A stretch of DNA of 53,087 nucleotides. Source: Gammaproteobacteria bacterium. GTDB taxonomy: Bacteria > Pseudomonadota > Gammaproteobacteria > Pseudomonadales > Azotimanducaceae. The position numbers and the translations under genes are program-made. The notes beneath the pieces are model-generated. The model saw only the letters and a program-made list of their open reading frames with translations, made no database searches and was not told the DNA's origin. The stretch covers positions 1 through 53,087 of the forward strand of contig NZGG01000033.1 in assembly GCA_002690865.1 (NCBI GenBank), given 5' to 3'. Shown here one piece after another: positions 1-9,696 of this stretch (positions within the stretch are counted from its first letter, which is position 1; each line of letters begins with the position of its first letter).

Positions 1-262
1 ATCAAAAATCCAAATAAATATTTATATTTTTAGCGAACCGCACCTTAGTTGCATTCTCGCAAATAGAGGTCTCGATTATCCGGTCTGATTTATTATAAAT
101 ATTAACTTCCATAAGACTTGAATATCCTCAATGCACCGACCCAAAATATCGTGAACCTCAAAACAGACAAACAAACTTTAGCAAGACATGTGTACGTAAT
201 ACTGATACGTAGTAGCATGTAACCAACAAACTTTTATTCTGTAGACTTTAGTCATACAAGAT
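1..262. other. AT-rich leader upstream of priA, no gene seen
   Basis: No open frame of convincing length lies here and I do not recognise a promoter. The stretch is strongly AT-rich. The spacing before the priA ATG carries no clear Shine-Dalgarno sequence. The gene upstream of priA must lie outside the window. Confidence 0.4.
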
Positions 263-2449
263 ATGGATCAACTTTCTTTGCAACGATATCTAAAAATCGC
301 AATTCCAGTACCTCTTCGCAAGATTTTCCATTATCTACCACCAAAAAACTTTCCAATGGATACGCTACCTGGTTCCAGAATTAGAGTCCCATTTGGGAAC
401 CAAACCCTAAATGGCGTTCTACTAGGCTATTCGAGTAAAAATATCGAAGATAAATATAAGCTAAAGAAAGCTGAAAAATTACTTGATCACTCACCTATTT
501 TAACAAAAAGCGTTTACGAGCTATGTGTATGGGCTAGTGAGTATTATCATCATCCAGTTGGCGAGGTTTTCGCAGCGGCTATACCTTCGTTACTTCGTAA
601 GGGTCATTCCTCCAATATAGAAGTAGAGCAGTTTTTCTTAACTGACGAAGGAAGAAACCTAGACCGAGGTGCATTACGGAACGCTCCCAGACAACACGAA
701 TTAATCAGTTTATTTCGGAGAACCAAAACAGGCATAAGTAGAAAAAACCTAAACCAAATATCAACGCGAGTTATTCAATCTTTAGTAGATAAGGACCTCA
801 TAGTAAGAAAGTTCATGAAATCACAACCTTTTCATTTTGATCGACTTAATGATAACGATATTATTCCAACCACTGAACAACAAGCCGCAATCAAATCGGT
901 CGGAGAATCCGGGGTCTATCTTCTGCAAGGAGTCACCGGGAGCGGTAAAACAGAAGTCTATCTCCAATTGATTGAAGAAAAGCTCAAAGCTGGACAACAG
1001 TCCTTGGTTTTAGTTCCAGAGATAGGGCTCACACCTCAAACAGTTCAAAGATTTCAAGCACGATTTCGCGTAAAGATAACAGTCTTACACTCAGCGCTAT
1101 CAGCTACTGAAAGATTATTAGGGTGGCAAGATATGGCTTCAGGACACGCCGGAATAATCATCGGCACTCGGTCATCAATATTCACCCCAATGGCAAAACC
1201 AGGTTTAATTATCGTAGATGAGGAACATGATTCTTCCTTCAAGCAACATCAAGGTTTCAGATATTCTGCGAGAGACTTAGCCGTTATGCGCGGTAAAATC
1301 GAAAATATTTCAGTACTACTTGGATCAGCAACACCGTCACTAGAAAGTTTACATAATGTAAGACTAGGCAAATATGCTCACCTCCATCTTAGGGAGCGAC
1401 CCGCAGGTATTTCCAAAGAGAGCTACTCAATTATCAACCTTAAACATAAAGGCGTGGTCAACGGCTTATCAGATCAATTAGTGGAAATGATTGATTATCA
1501 TCTTTCGAAAAAAGGTCAAATACTCATTTTCTTAAACCGACGAGGATTTTCGCCAGTTTTGCTATGCTCTGAGTGCAAATGGATGGCAGCATGCCCCAGA
1601 TGTGATGCACGGCTGACCTATCACTTATCCAGGGATAAAATGGAGTGTCATCACTGCAATTTTAAAACGCCACGACCTAAGGCATGCCCAGAATGTCAAG
1701 GTAGCGAACTTTTAAAGATTGGTTTGGGGACTGAGAAAATCGAGGAACACCTGAACACACTATTTCCAAATACTCGCGTAATAAGAATCGACAGAGATAG
1801 CACGAGGAATAAGAACTCATTTGGTCAATTATTAAAGGAAATCGAAGACGGAGAACCCGCCATACTGATCGGCACACAGATGCTCGCGAAGGGCCACAAT
1901 TTTAGTAATGTTACACTATCCGTTCTCATCGAGATTGACTCTAGTTTTTACAGCGCCGACTACAGAGCAGAGGAACAACTTGGACAAATAATCTTACAAG
2001 TTGGCGGGCGTTCGGGACGAGGTAAAAATAAAGGTACAGTTGTAATTCAGACACATTTCCCCTCCCAGCCTGCTCTAAAACAATTAATTGCAGATGGATA
2101 CGAAGCATTCGCCGAAAAATTACTTAAAGATAGACGTGAGAATGAACTACCTCCTTATAGTTACCAAGCCATTCTGCGAGCAGAAAGCAACTCTTCTTCC
2201 GTAGCTTTGAATTTTCTTAGGAAAGTAGCAAACATACGAAAGCCCAACCCTTCAGTTTCATTGTTTGGTCCGTTTCCGTCTAACATGGAAAAGCGTGCCG
2301 GCCGTTTTCGCGCAGTGCTCCTTCTCTCAAGTTCATCTAGAGGGAAATTACACCGCGACCTAAGTTACCGAATTAGTTATGCCGAAAGATTACACTTAAG
2401 AAGAAAAGTTCGTTGGTCTGTGGACGTTGATCCTATAGACTTGTTTTAA
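263..2449 (+). CDS. priA: Primosomal protein N' (replication restart helicase PriA)
   Basis: PriA is a 3'-to-5' superfamily 2 helicase that recognises stalled forks and reloads the replisome. The 728-aa length matches the family (about 730). The N-terminal DNA-binding part begins with the typical 'IPVPLRKIFHYLPP'. Walker A is GVTGSGKT near residue 223, and the Walker B / DEAH-type box VDEEHD is near 318. A zinc-binding cluster of paired cysteines (CSEC, CPRC, CHHC, CPEC) spans roughly 435-480. The late helicase motifs GTQMLAKGH (about 537) and QVGGRSGRG (about 578) are present. The ATG at 263 lacks a strong ribosome-binding site but is the natural N terminus for the family. A SPOR-domain gene follows after 23 bp, as in many gammaproteobacteria, although the argS often found between them is absent. 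Confidence 0.96.
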   Translation: MDQLSLQRYLKIAIPVPLRKIFHYLPPKNFPMDTLPGSRIRVPFGNQTLNGVLLGYSSKNIEDKYKLKKAEKLLDHSPILTKSVYELCVWASEYYHHPVGEVFAAAIPSLLRKGHSSNIEVEQFFLTDEGRNLDRGALRNAPRQHELISLFRRTKTGISRKNLNQISTRVIQSLVDKDLIVRKFMKSQPFHFDRLNDNDIIPTTEQQAAIKSVGESGVYLLQGVTGSGKTEVYLQLIEEKLKAGQQSLVLVPEIGLTPQTVQRFQARFRVKITVLHSALSATERLLGWQDMASGHAGIIIGTRSSIFTPMAKPGLIIVDEEHDSSFKQHQGFRYSARDLAVMRGKIENISVLLGSATPSLESLHNVRLGKYAHLHLRERPAGISKESYSIINLKHKGVVNGLSDQLVEMIDYHLSKKGQILIFLNRRGFSPVLLCSECKWMAACPRCDARLTYHLSRDKMECHHCNFKTPRPKACPECQGSELLKIGLGTEKIEEHLNTLFPNTRVIRIDRDSTRNKNSFGQLLKEIEDGEPAILIGTQMLAKGHNFSNVTLSVLIEIDSSFYSADYRAEEQLGQIILQVGGRSGRGKNKGTVVIQTHFPSQPALKQLIADGYEAFAEKLLKDRRENELPPYSYQAILRAESNSSSVALNFLRKVANIRKPNPSVSLFGPFPSNMEKRAGRFRAVLLLSSSSRGKLHRDLSYRISYAERLHLRRKVRWSVDVDPIDLF

Positions 2450-2472
2450 TAAATTAGTAAGTAAGTCGCTCG

Positions 2473-2994
2473 ATGCCTCAAGATTTTGCTAAAAGACGTA
2501 TGCCAAGAGACAAAAATGCTAAGTCCACATCTCAATTTAGTGTGTTTATCAGCGGATTTATTGCTGGTGTTTTCTTGTCTTTTTCAATTTATTTGTGGCA
2601 AGGTAATCGAGTAACAGAAATTACAATGGATATCCCTAAGCAAACAATTTCAAATAAAGTCGAGGAAATGCAATGGGATTTCTATGAAATATTTCCAAAG
2701 TCAGAAGTACAAATCATTGAAGAATATCGCGAACAACAAGAACCAAACATTGACGATATGTTTTTCTTTATTCTACAAACAGGCTCCTTTCAAGTAGAGG
2801 TAGATGCGGACGCGCGACGAGCAGAGCTCCTGCTTTTAGGACTCGATGTATTTATTCAGGAAGTGGAGATAGAAGGAGAGACCTGGTACCGAGTAATGGT
2901 AGGGCCTCTTGAAAATGAACTTGCTCGAAATAGGGCTCAGGATAAGCTAGCCCAGGCTGAAATAGCATCGCTACCGTTGCGAGTCAGAAATTAG
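2473..2994 (+). CDS. SPOR-domain inner-membrane protein (FtsN-like)
   Basis: This 173-aa protein has a short basic cytoplasmic N terminus, one transmembrane segment at about residues 22-43, an acidic linker and a C-terminal SPOR domain (about 94-172, beginning FILQTGSF and containing WYRVMVGPL). SPOR domains bind peptidoglycan stripped of stem peptides at the division septum. Position between priA and hslV is that of FtsN in enterobacteria and of FtsN-like SPOR proteins in pseudomonads. The linker is much shorter than in E. coli FtsN (319 aa), and the essential FtsN motif cannot be recognised by eye, so I give no gene symbol. The domain call is firm and the FtsN role is inferred from synteny. 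Confidence 0.82.
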   Translation: MPQDFAKRRMPRDKNAKSTSQFSVFISGFIAGVFLSFSIYLWQGNRVTEITMDIPKQTISNKVEEMQWDFYEIFPKSEVQIIEEYREQQEPNIDDMFFFILQTGSFQVEVDADARRAELLLLGLDVFIQEVEIEGETWYRVMVGPLENELARNRAQDKLAQAEIASLPLRVRN

Positions 2995-3069
2995 ACTTGA
3001 AATAGTATTTTTTTGCCCCAATGTACTCTTTGTAAAAGAGAAAGCCTTAACCAGAGAAAAATTAAAACA

Positions 3070-3609
3070 GTGGACCAATTTAAAGGAACGACCATAATAT
3101 CGGTGCGCCGCGATAAGTCCGTTGTCATTGGAGGAGACGGGCAAGTTACAATGGGGGACACCGTGATGAAAGGGAATGCGCGTAAAGTCAGAAGATTATA
3201 TAACGAACAAGTAATTGCAGGTTTTGCCGGCGGAACCGCTGATGCATTCACCTTGTTTGAGCGCTTCGAAGGACAACTAGAAAAACATCAAGGGAACCTA
3301 ATTCGCTCAGCAGTAGAACTAGCCAAGGAGTGGCGAACAGATCGAGCTTTAAGACGTCTCGAAGCGCTTCTCATTGTAGCCGATAAAAGTGATTCGCTTC
3401 TCATTACGGGTAACGGCGATGTCATCGAGTCAAACAACGGCTTGCTCGCAATTGGTTCTGGCGGGCAGTATGCAAAATCTGCAGCCTTGGCATTAATTGA
3501 AAATACGTCTCTGAACTCGCTATCAATCGTCACACAAAGCCTTAAGATCGCTGGAGAAATTTGTATCTATACTAATCAAGACACTACAATCGAAGAGATC
3601 AATTACTAA
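3070..3609 (+). CDS. hslV: ATP-dependent protease subunit HslV (ClpQ)
   Basis: HslV is the proteasome-like peptidase of the HslVU complex, with an N-terminal threonine nucleophile. The frame is open from a TTG at 3013, but the family begins just before the GTTIISVRR segment, so I choose the GTG at 3070. It gives MDQFKGTT and a 179-aa protein, with a short propeptide removed to expose Thr. The conserved [21 protein letters not shown] and [18 protein letters not shown] segments are all present. The stop is followed by hslU after 3 bp, so the two are surely cotranscribed. The 19 residues added by the upstream TTG look non-homologous. Confidence 0.95.
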   Translation: MDQFKGTTIISVRRDKSVVIGGDGQVTMGDTVMKGNARKVRRLYNEQVIAGFAGGTADAFTLFERFEGQLEKHQGNLIRSAVELAKEWRTDRALRRLEALLIVADKSDSLLITGNGDVIESNNGLLAIGSGGQYAKSAALALIENTSLNSLSIVTQSLKIAGEICIYTNQDTTIEEINY

Positions 3610-3612
3610 AAT

Positions 3613-4923
3613 ATGTCAAACATGACACCTAAAGAGATTGTTCATGATCTCGATAAGCATATAATTGGTCAGACAGATGCAAAGCGGGCTGTGGCCATCG
3701 CACTAAGAAACCGCTGGCGAAGGCTTCAGTTAGACCAGAAATTAAGAGCTGAAATCTCCCCGAAAAATATTCTGATGATAGGTCCTACAGGCGTAGGAAA
3801 AACAGAAATTGCTCGGCGCCTGGCCAAGCTTGCTAAGGCGCCCTTTATCAAAGTCGAAGCAACAAAATTTACCGAAGTTGGATACGTGGGGCGTGATGTT
3901 GAATCCATAGTTCGTGACTTAGTTGAAGCTGCAATTAAGCTGCTGCGAGACACACAAATTCAAATTGCTCAGCCAAGGGCTATCGATTCTGCAGAGGATC
4001 GTATCCTCAACGCTATACTTCCTGTTGCCCGCGGAGAGGAGGATAACAATACAAATACTCGTCAACTATTCAGGAAAAGACTTCGTGAAGGCGAGCTAGA
4101 TAACCAAGAAATCGAAATTGAACTTGAAACACCGAAAGTCAGTATGGAAATAATGGCACCACCAGGAATGGAGGATATGACGAGTCAACTCCAGGAGATG
4201 TTCTCATCGATGGCTCCAAGCAAAGGAAAACTTAAAAAAATAAACGTAAAGGATGCCCTAAAACGTTTGACTGACGAGGAAGCAGCTAAGTTAGTGAACG
4301 AGGATGATATCCGGAGTCAGGCAATCGAGTCAGTAGAGGAAACAGGTATCGTTTTCATCGATGAAATGGATAAAATTGCTAAGCAAGCAAATCATGGCGG
4401 AGCAGATGTTTCTCGTGAAGGTGTGCAACGAGACTTATTACCCTTAATAGAAGGTAGCAACGTTTCTACCAAATACGGAATGATTCGCACTGATCATATA
4501 TTATTCATCACTTCTGGTGCATTCCACTTAAGCAAGCCATCAGACCTCATTCCCGAATTACAAGGACGGCTCCCAATCCGAGTTGAACTTAACGCTTTAA
4601 CCGTACAGGACTTTGAAAGAATCCTCACCGAACCAGACGCATCTTTAACAGAACAGTATTTCGCATTGATGAAAACGGAAGGGCTTGAGCTGGAATTTAC
4701 AAATGACGGTGTAACACGCATTGCTGAGATCGCATGGCAAGTAAATGAAAGAACCGAGAATATAGGGGCTAGAAGATTACACACCGTAATGGAACGCTTA
4801 CTTGAAGAAGTTTCATTTGATTCCACCTTAGGTAACACTAAATTAGTTGTGGATGGACAATATGTAGACCTGCATTTAGAGAAACTCGCGGGAGACGAAG
4901 ATCTAAGTCGCTATATCCTTTAG
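3613..4923 (+). CDS. hslU: ATP-dependent protease ATPase subunit HslU (ClpY)
   Basis: HslU is the AAA+ unfoldase ring that feeds substrates to HslV. The 436-aa protein (E. coli 443) begins with [17 protein letters not shown]. Walker A GPTGVGKT is at about 57-64 and the pore motif is GYVGRD near 92. The variable I-domain covers about 105-235, Walker B FIDEMDK is near 248, and the sensor-2 region is [15 protein letters not shown]. The C terminus EDLSRYIL is the tail that inserts into HslV to activate it. The gene sits 3 bp after hslV, and a DUF971 gene follows 5 bp later, giving a tight hslV-hslU-DUF971 unit. Confidence 0.97.
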   Translation: MSNMTPKEIVHDLDKHIIGQTDAKRAVAIALRNRWRRLQLDQKLRAEISPKNILMIGPTGVGKTEIARRLAKLAKAPFIKVEATKFTEVGYVGRDVESIVRDLVEAAIKLLRDTQIQIAQPRAIDSAEDRILNAILPVARGEEDNNTNTRQLFRKRLREGELDNQEIEIELETPKVSMEIMAPPGMEDMTSQLQEMFSSMAPSKGKLKKINVKDALKRLTDEEAAKLVNEDDIRSQAIESVEETGIVFIDEMDKIAKQANHGGADVSREGVQRDLLPLIEGSNVSTKYGMIRTDHILFITSGAFHLSKPSDLIPELQGRLPIRVELNALTVQDFERILTEPDASLTEQYFALMKTEGLELEFTNDGVTRIAEIAWQVNERTENIGARRLHTVMERLLEEVSFDSTLGNTKLVVDGQYVDLHLEKLAGDEDLSRYIL

Positions 4924-4928
4924 TATTT

Positions 4929-5303
4929 ATGATCCCAAAAAAAATAATAATCCACAAAAAATCCGCTATTCTGGAGCTTATCTACAGCAAGGATGTATAT
5001 AATCTCTCCGCAGAATATCTACGTGTCTTCTCGCCCTCTGCAGAAGTGCAGGGACATAGCCCCAGTCAAGCTGTTCTAGAATACGGGAAAAAGCTCGTCC
5101 AGTTTAGTAATTTGGAGCGTCAAGGCAACTATGCTATAAAATTTACATTTTCAGACGGACATGATTCTGGCATTTATTCTTGGGACTATCTTCGTGAGTT
5201 AGCTATAAATTATGAAAAGAATTGGAGAGCCTACGAGGAACAACTGCAGAGTCAGGGAAAGCGCCGTGAATCAATCCTCATAGAGGTGAAGAATAGCACT
5301 TAG
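4929..5303 (+). CDS. DUF971 domain protein (gamma-butyrobetaine hydroxylase N-terminal-like)
   Basis: This 124-aa single-domain protein matches the DUF971 / GBBH-like N-terminal family. It has the segments LSAEYLRVFSPSAEVQGH, NYAIKFTFSDGHDSGIYSW and a C-terminal helix LRELAINYEKNWRAYEEQL. In the fused hydroxylases this module binds a structural zinc or contacts DNA-like surfaces; the stand-alone version has no settled function. It regularly sits directly behind hslVU in beta- and gammaproteobacteria, and here it begins 5 bp after hslU. The family is clear and the function is unknown. Confidence 0.85.
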   Translation: MIPKKIIIHKKSAILELIYSKDVYNLSAEYLRVFSPSAEVQGHSPSQAVLEYGKKLVQFSNLERQGNYAIKFTFSDGHDSGIYSWDYLRELAINYEKNWRAYEEQLQSQGKRRESILIEVKNST

Positions 5304-5366
5304 AACATAATTGGTCAGTTCTCACTAGGCCCGAAACGTTATTATTACCGCATTGAAAACTATCAT

Positions 5367-6125
5367 ATGATAAAAAAAACAACCCACTTTGGCTTTCGAG
5401 AAATCCCTATCAAAGAGAAGGCCAAGATGGTCAGTGAAATATTCCGCTCGGTCGCCCCTAACTATGATGTAATGAACGATCTGATGTCATTTGGCACACA
5501 TCGAATAATGAAGAGAATAGCAATCGAGCATACTGCAGCAAGACCTGGACAAACTGTTCTTGATTTGGCGGGAGGTACGGGAGACCTTTCTGTGCTTCTT
5601 TCCAGAGTAGTAGGTAGCTCAGGACATGTTGTGTTATGCGATATAAATAATCCAATGATATCAAAAGGCAGAGATAAACTACTTAACTATGGCTGTAGTA
5701 AAAATGTGACATACATCCAAGCAGATGCTGAGGAGTTGCCTTTTTTAGCAAATTCTTTCGCTACGATTACAATTGGGTTTGGGTTGCGGAATTTCACTCA
5801 CAAGCAAGAAGCCCTTGCTTCTTGTAGGAGAGTATTAGCTCCTCGAGGAAAACTTGTTATCCTCGAGTTTTCGACCCCCACAAACCCTATTATAAGTAAG
5901 CTTTATAATAGCTATACAAGCATTTGGCCACATCTTGGACAAATGCTCAGCAGTGAGGAGAAGAGCTACCAGTATCTGATAGAATCCATCAAGGTTCATC
6001 CTAACCAGGAACAATTAACTGAAATAATCTCTAGTTCGGGATTCGAAGAAGTTCGTTGCCACAACCTATTAAATGGAATCGCTGCTATCCACGTAGGAAG
6101 AAAATCATCCTATGCACCTATTTAG
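5367..6125 (+). CDS. ubiE: Ubiquinone/menaquinone C-methyltransferase UbiE
   Basis: UbiE is the SAM-dependent C-methyltransferase acting on the demethoxy-benzoquinol (and demethylmenaquinol) ring. The 252-aa protein carries the family start THFGFREIPIKEKAKMV, SAM motif I VLDLAGGTGDLS (about 63-74), the UbiE signature FGLRNFTHKQEAL and the motif LVILEFSTP. Length agrees with E. coli (251 aa). Its last 14 bp overlap the start of ubiB, implying translational coupling. In most relatives ubiJ lies between ubiE and ubiB, and it is missing here. Confidence 0.96.
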   Translation: MIKKTTHFGFREIPIKEKAKMVSEIFRSVAPNYDVMNDLMSFGTHRIMKRIAIEHTAARPGQTVLDLAGGTGDLSVLLSRVVGSSGHVVLCDINNPMISKGRDKLLNYGCSKNVTYIQADAEELPFLANSFATITIGFGLRNFTHKQEALASCRRVLAPRGKLVILEFSTPTNPIISKLYNSYTSIWPHLGQMLSSEEKSYQYLIESIKVHPNQEQLTEIISSSGFEEVRCHNLLNGIAAIHVGRKSSYAPI

Positions 6126-7752
6126 ATTAATCCAGATCAGTATTGAACTAGCAAGACATCGATTAGACCGTCTACTGCCGAAAGAAAAACCCTTGCCTCT
6201 CTGGGCGAATTTTATCTTGTTGACCTTTCGCTTTTTCCCAAAACCCAAGGATTCGCCAGAAGTATCGCTTCGACTTGCTCTAGAGAAACTTGGTCCTATT
6301 TTTATTAAATTAGGACAAATCCTTTCAACCAGACGCGATCTATTTAGTGATGAAGTAATAAACGAACTCGAAAAATTACAAGATCAGGTAGCCCCGTTCT
6401 CAAGCGAGGTCGCTCGAAAGATTATAGAAAGTGAAATCAATTGTTCCATCGAAACTGTATTTACAAACTTTAATAATACCCCGCTAGCATCAGCATCAAT
6501 CGCTCAAATTCATGAGGCAAAACTCATGAGCGATGAGGATGTTGTCGTGAAAGTTGTACGACCAGGGATAGGTACCATCATCAAACGTGATGTCAGCCTA
6601 ATGTTATTTTTAGCAAATTGTATAGAATTATTCTGGGAAGAAGGAAAGCGGTTACACGCTTTGGATATCGTAAAAGATTATGAATTTACGATATCTAACG
6701 AATTGAATCTTCAGTTAGAAGCAGCGAATACTTCTACCCTTCGTCAAAACTGGATCGACAGTGATGACCTCTATGTACCGAAGATATACTGGGAACACTG
6801 TACCTCTCGAGTGATGGTCATCGAGCGGATATATGGGATTCGCTCCAACAATCTAACTCTCCTAAATGAAAGAGGGGTAGACCTTAAAAAACTTGCTCAT
6901 TTAGGTGTAAACATATTTTTCACTCAGGTTTTTGATCACAATTTCTTCCATGCTGACATGCATCCAGGAAATGTTTTCATAGATATAAGTGATCCAAAGA
7001 ATCCTTCTTATATTGCTCTGGACTGCGCAATCATTGGCTCGCTAAGCAAAGAAGATAAAGACTATCTTGCCCAAAATCTTGTAGCCTTTTTCCATCAGGA
7101 TTACGCAGAAGTGGCGAGATTACATGTTGTCAGTGGTTGGGTTCCTGAAAATACAAATATAATGGAATTCGAAGCGGTTATTCGCAGTGTCTGCGCACCT
7201 GTCTTTCAAAAACCTATTAAGGACATATCATTTGGCAAGTTACTTACTAGCCTTTTTAAAACGGCGAGAGAATTCAAAATGGAAGTACAGCCTCAGCTAA
7301 TCCTTCTACAAAAAACACTACTAAATATTGAGGGAATGGGAAGACAAATTTATCCGGAGCTTGATCTTTGGGAAACAGCAGCACCATTCATGGAAAATTG
7401 GATGCGATCGCGCTATAGCGGAAGAGCTTTATTAAAGGCCTTCAAGGAAAATATACCTCGATGGATAAATCAGCTACCCCAAGTGCCAGATCTCGCACTT
7501 GGCGCTCTTACTGAAATTAATTTACTAGGGGAAAAAGCAAACGAACAAGCACGGCTGTTAACCGAGATCAAAGAGTATTTAGATCACGAAGCGAAAAAAG
7601 CCCGATATACAAGAATTGGAACGTTAGCGCTAGTCACAGCCATCCTTTTATCTTTTCTGCTACTTAGCGGCTATGTAACGATGACTGAAGCTCTTGTGGG
7701 GACATCCTTATTGAGTAGTTTCGAAGTTTATTGGCTGTATTTTCAATCCTGA
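6112..7752 (+). CDS. ubiB: Ubiquinone biosynthesis kinase-like protein UbiB
   Basis: UbiB is an atypical kinase/ATPase of the ABC1/ADCK family required for aerobic ubiquinone synthesis. The 546-aa protein has the family-specific KxGQ motif (IFIKLGQILSTRRDLF, about 62-77) and the alanine-rich nucleotide loop ASASIAQIHEA. It also has the invariant lysine in VVVKVVRPGI and the catalytic HADMHPGN segment near 280. Two C-terminal hydrophobic helices (about 500-545) anchor it to the inner membrane. It overlaps ubiE by 14 bp. The tatABC genes follow after a 109-bp gap, a neighbourhood common in gammaproteobacteria. Confidence 0.96.
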   Translation: MHLFRLIQISIELARHRLDRLLPKEKPLPLWANFILLTFRFFPKPKDSPEVSLRLALEKLGPIFIKLGQILSTRRDLFSDEVINELEKLQDQVAPFSSEVARKIIESEINCSIETVFTNFNNTPLASASIAQIHEAKLMSDEDVVVKVVRPGIGTIIKRDVSLMLFLANCIELFWEEGKRLHALDIVKDYEFTISNELNLQLEAANTSTLRQNWIDSDDLYVPKIYWEHCTSRVMVIERIYGIRSNNLTLLNERGVDLKKLAHLGVNIFFTQVFDHNFFHADMHPGNVFIDISDPKNPSYIALDCAIIGSLSKEDKDYLAQNLVAFFHQDYAEVARLHVVSGWVPENTNIMEFEAVIRSVCAPVFQKPIKDISFGKLLTSLFKTAREFKMEVQPQLILLQKTLLNIEGMGRQIYPELDLWETAAPFMENWMRSRYSGRALLKAFKENIPRWINQLPQVPDLALGALTEINLLGEKANEQARLLTEIKEYLDHEAKKARYTRIGTLALVTAILLSFLLLSGYVTMTEALVGTSLLSSFEVYWLYFQS

Positions 7753-7861
7753 CTTCGCAGTAATACTAAGACGAAGACTATATGAAAAAGGAAACTAAAG
7801 CGTATACTTAGAGACCGCAGGCGCATGATGTAAATTAAGGTTTTGCAAATAGGAGATATAT

Positions 7862-8059
7862 ATGTCATTCGGTATTCCAGAACTTGCAATAATTCTAGTA
7901 ATCGCCCTAGTACTCTTTGGTACCAGTAAACTAAAGTCTATTGGTTCAGACTTAGGGTCAGCAATAAAAGGGTTTCGTTCAGCAGTATCAAGGGATGATG
8001 AAGGCCCCAAAGAAATTGATACTGAAACCAAATCTGAGAATAAGTCCCCCTCAAACTAA
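7862..8059 (+). CDS. tatA: Sec-independent translocase protein TatA
   Basis: TatA forms the protein-conducting element of the twin-arginine translocase. The 65-aa protein has the N-terminal transmembrane helix (IPELAIILVIALVLFG, about 5-20), the FG hinge, and an amphipathic helix KLKSIGSDLGSAIKGF. A charged tail rich in Glu, Lys and Ser follows. The ATG is preceded by AGGAG at a good distance. The stop codon overlaps the tatB start by one base (TAATG). Confidence 0.95.
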   Translation: MSFGIPELAIILVIALVLFGTSKLKSIGSDLGSAIKGFRSAVSRDDEGPKEIDTETKSENKSPSN

Positions 8060-8406
8060 TGTTCGATATTGGTTTTCCTGAGCTACTAGTAATTAGCTTG
8101 GTTTCCTTGCTTGTCATCGGACCCAAAGAACTCCCGAACGCGATACGAGCAATATCCCTGTCGATGGGTCGCCTGAGACGCAACTTCGCAAAGATCAGAC
8201 AGGACTTAGAAAAAGAAATTGGTACTGACGATATCAGGGCGCAACTTTATAATGAAGAAGTTATGCAAGAGATTGAGGAATCAAAGACAAATCTGGCGAA
8301 TACAGAAAAAGAGATCAATAAAATAATAGGTCATTTGGAAGAAGATCTTTCTCCCAATCACGAACTCAAAACTGAAAGAGATGACGGAAGAAAACAGTCA
8401 ATCTGA
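8059..8406 (+). CDS. tatB: Sec-independent translocase protein TatB
   Basis: TatB forms the substrate-receptor complex with TatC. The 115-aa protein starts with the TatB signature MFDIGFPELLVI. Its membrane helix ends in VIGPKELP, followed by a long amphipathic helix (AIRAISLSMGRLRRNF) and an acidic coiled-coil-like tail. The GP hinge rather than FG separates it from TatA. It starts on the tatA stop codon and its 3' end overlaps tatC by 26 bp, so the three genes form one compact operon. Confidence 0.95.
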   Translation: MFDIGFPELLVISLVSLLVIGPKELPNAIRAISLSMGRLRRNFAKIRQDLEKEIGTDDIRAQLYNEEVMQEIEESKTNLANTEKEINKIIGHLEEDLSPNHELKTERDDGRKQSI

Positions 8407-9142
8407 AGACAAAAACCAACCACTGATAGAGCATTTAATAGAACTCCGTTCTAGAATATTAAAATCAATCATATCTGTCATTCTGGTTTTCTTACCTCTT
8501 TTTTATTTTGCGAATGACCTCTATGCATATATTTCTGAGCCCCTTAGGGTATTCATTCCTGAAAATAGTTCTATGATTGCAACTGAAGTAGCATCACCAT
8601 TTCTTACCCCATTTAAATTGAGCCTTGTCCTGGCATTGTTTGTCGCCATGCCTTTCGTTCTCCACCAAGTTTGGGGCTTCATAGCACCTGCGTTATACAA
8701 GAAGGAGAAGCGCTTTGCGCTCCCCATATTGCTTTCGAGCATAATGCTATTTTACGTCGGTATCGCTTTTTCCTTCTTCATCGTATTTCCATTAGTGTTT
8801 GGTTTTTTTACAAGTGCGGCTCCCGACGGGATAACAATAATGACCGATATAAATAGTTATCTTGATTTTGTTTTAAAGCTATTTTTTGCCTTTGGTATAG
8901 CATTCGAGATACCAATCGCTACTCTACTACTAATTTGGTCCGGCGCCACTTCTGTAGAAAATCTCAAACGCAAAAGACCATATGTAGTGATCGGATGCTT
9001 TATAATCGGTATGTTATTAACACCTCCGGACATAATCTCTCAAATCCTTTTAGCTATACCTATGTGGATCCTTTTCGAACTGGGAATTCTTTTTTCAATG
9101 TTAATAAAGAAACCAGCAAACGTAGTCGACGATTCTTCTTAA
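8381..9142 (+). CDS. tatC: Sec-independent translocase protein TatC
   Basis: TatC is the polytopic core of the Tat receptor that binds twin-arginine signal peptides. The 253-aa protein (E. coli 258) has six predicted membrane segments. It carries the cytoplasmic N-terminal signature PLIEHLIELRSRI and the conserved periplasmic segment EVASPFLTPFKLS. The LTPPDIISQILLAIPMW stretch lies in the last helices. The start lies inside tatB. Only 39 bp separate its stop from the convergent dtd stop. That gap holds a weak AAAAC/GTTTT inverted repeat that might serve both transcripts. Confidence 0.96.
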   Translation: MTEENSQSEDKNQPLIEHLIELRSRILKSIISVILVFLPLFYFANDLYAYISEPLRVFIPENSSMIATEVASPFLTPFKLSLVLALFVAMPFVLHQVWGFIAPALYKKEKRFALPILLSSIMLFYVGIAFSFFIVFPLVFGFFTSAAPDGITIMTDINSYLDFVLKLFFAFGIAFEIPIATLLLIWSGATSVENLKRKRPYVVIGCFIIGMLLTPPDIISQILLAIPMWILFELGILFSMLIKKPANVVDDSS

Positions 9143-9181
9143 ATTAAATTTAAGCCCACTAAAACTCGAGTGTGTTTTAAT

Positions 9182-9625
9182 TCAATGTTCCAATAAGAAA
9201 GTAACGGGGCCATCGTTACAAAGGTTAACTTCCATATCAGCACCGAATAGTCCGGTCTGGACTTTACATTTCTCGCTAGCTTTAACAACGAAAAGGTTAT
9301 AAAGATTAAAGGCATGAACAGACGTTGCCGCACTAGAGAAGGACGGTCTATTTCCCTTTTTTGTATTAGCAACCAAGGTGAATTGCGATACTATTAATAA
9401 AGACCCACTAACGTCTGAGAGAGCTAGGTTCATCTTGTCTTCGGAATCTGGAAAGATACGATAATTGATGATTCGATTCACAAAAGGTTCTATGTCCTCC
9501 GCAGCATCGTCCTTATCTATACCTAAGTAAACTAATAATCCAGAATCAATGGCGCCTACAATCTTCTGGTCAACCAAAACAGATGCCGAGCTTACTCGTT
9601 GAATCAGGGCCCGCATTATGGACAT
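9182..9625 (-). CDS. dtd: D-aminoacyl-tRNA deacylase
   Basis: Dtd hydrolyses D-aminoacyl-tRNAs, recycling tRNA and keeping D-amino acids out of proteins. The 147-aa frame has the MRALIQRVSSASV start typical of the family, the SQFTLVANTKKGNRPSF active-site segment and the C-terminal NDGPVTFLLE motif. The methionine three codons downstream (9616) gives the canonical N terminus and may be the true start. A GGAG lies about 11 bases before it and only 2 before the upstream ATG. The gene follows bipA on the same strand after 71 bp. The presence of D-amino-acid enzymes near 43-46 kb makes this proofreader contextually interesting, but it is a universal housekeeping gene. Confidence 0.94.
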   Translation of the reverse strand: MSIMRALIQRVSSASVLVDQKIVGAIDSGLLVYLGIDKDDAAEDIEPFVNRIINYRIFPDSEDKMNLALSDVSGSLLIVSQFTLVANTKKGNRPSFSSAATSVHAFNLYNLFVVKASEKCKVQTGLFGADMEVNLCNDGPVTFLLEH

Positions 9626-9696
9626 AGCTCCAATTGGCGGAGAGTTGTCAGTTCGTAAGTCATATGGATGCGCATGACGTTTAACTTCATTCTTCG

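Noticed and set aside
3013-3069. TTG-initiated extension of hslV
   Set aside because: The extra 19 residues do not resemble HslV, which must have its threonine close to the N terminus; the GTG at 3070 fits.
9143-9181. Bidirectional terminator between tatC and dtd
   Set aside because: The inverted repeat is only AAAAC/GTTTT with a long loop, too weak to annotate as a terminator.
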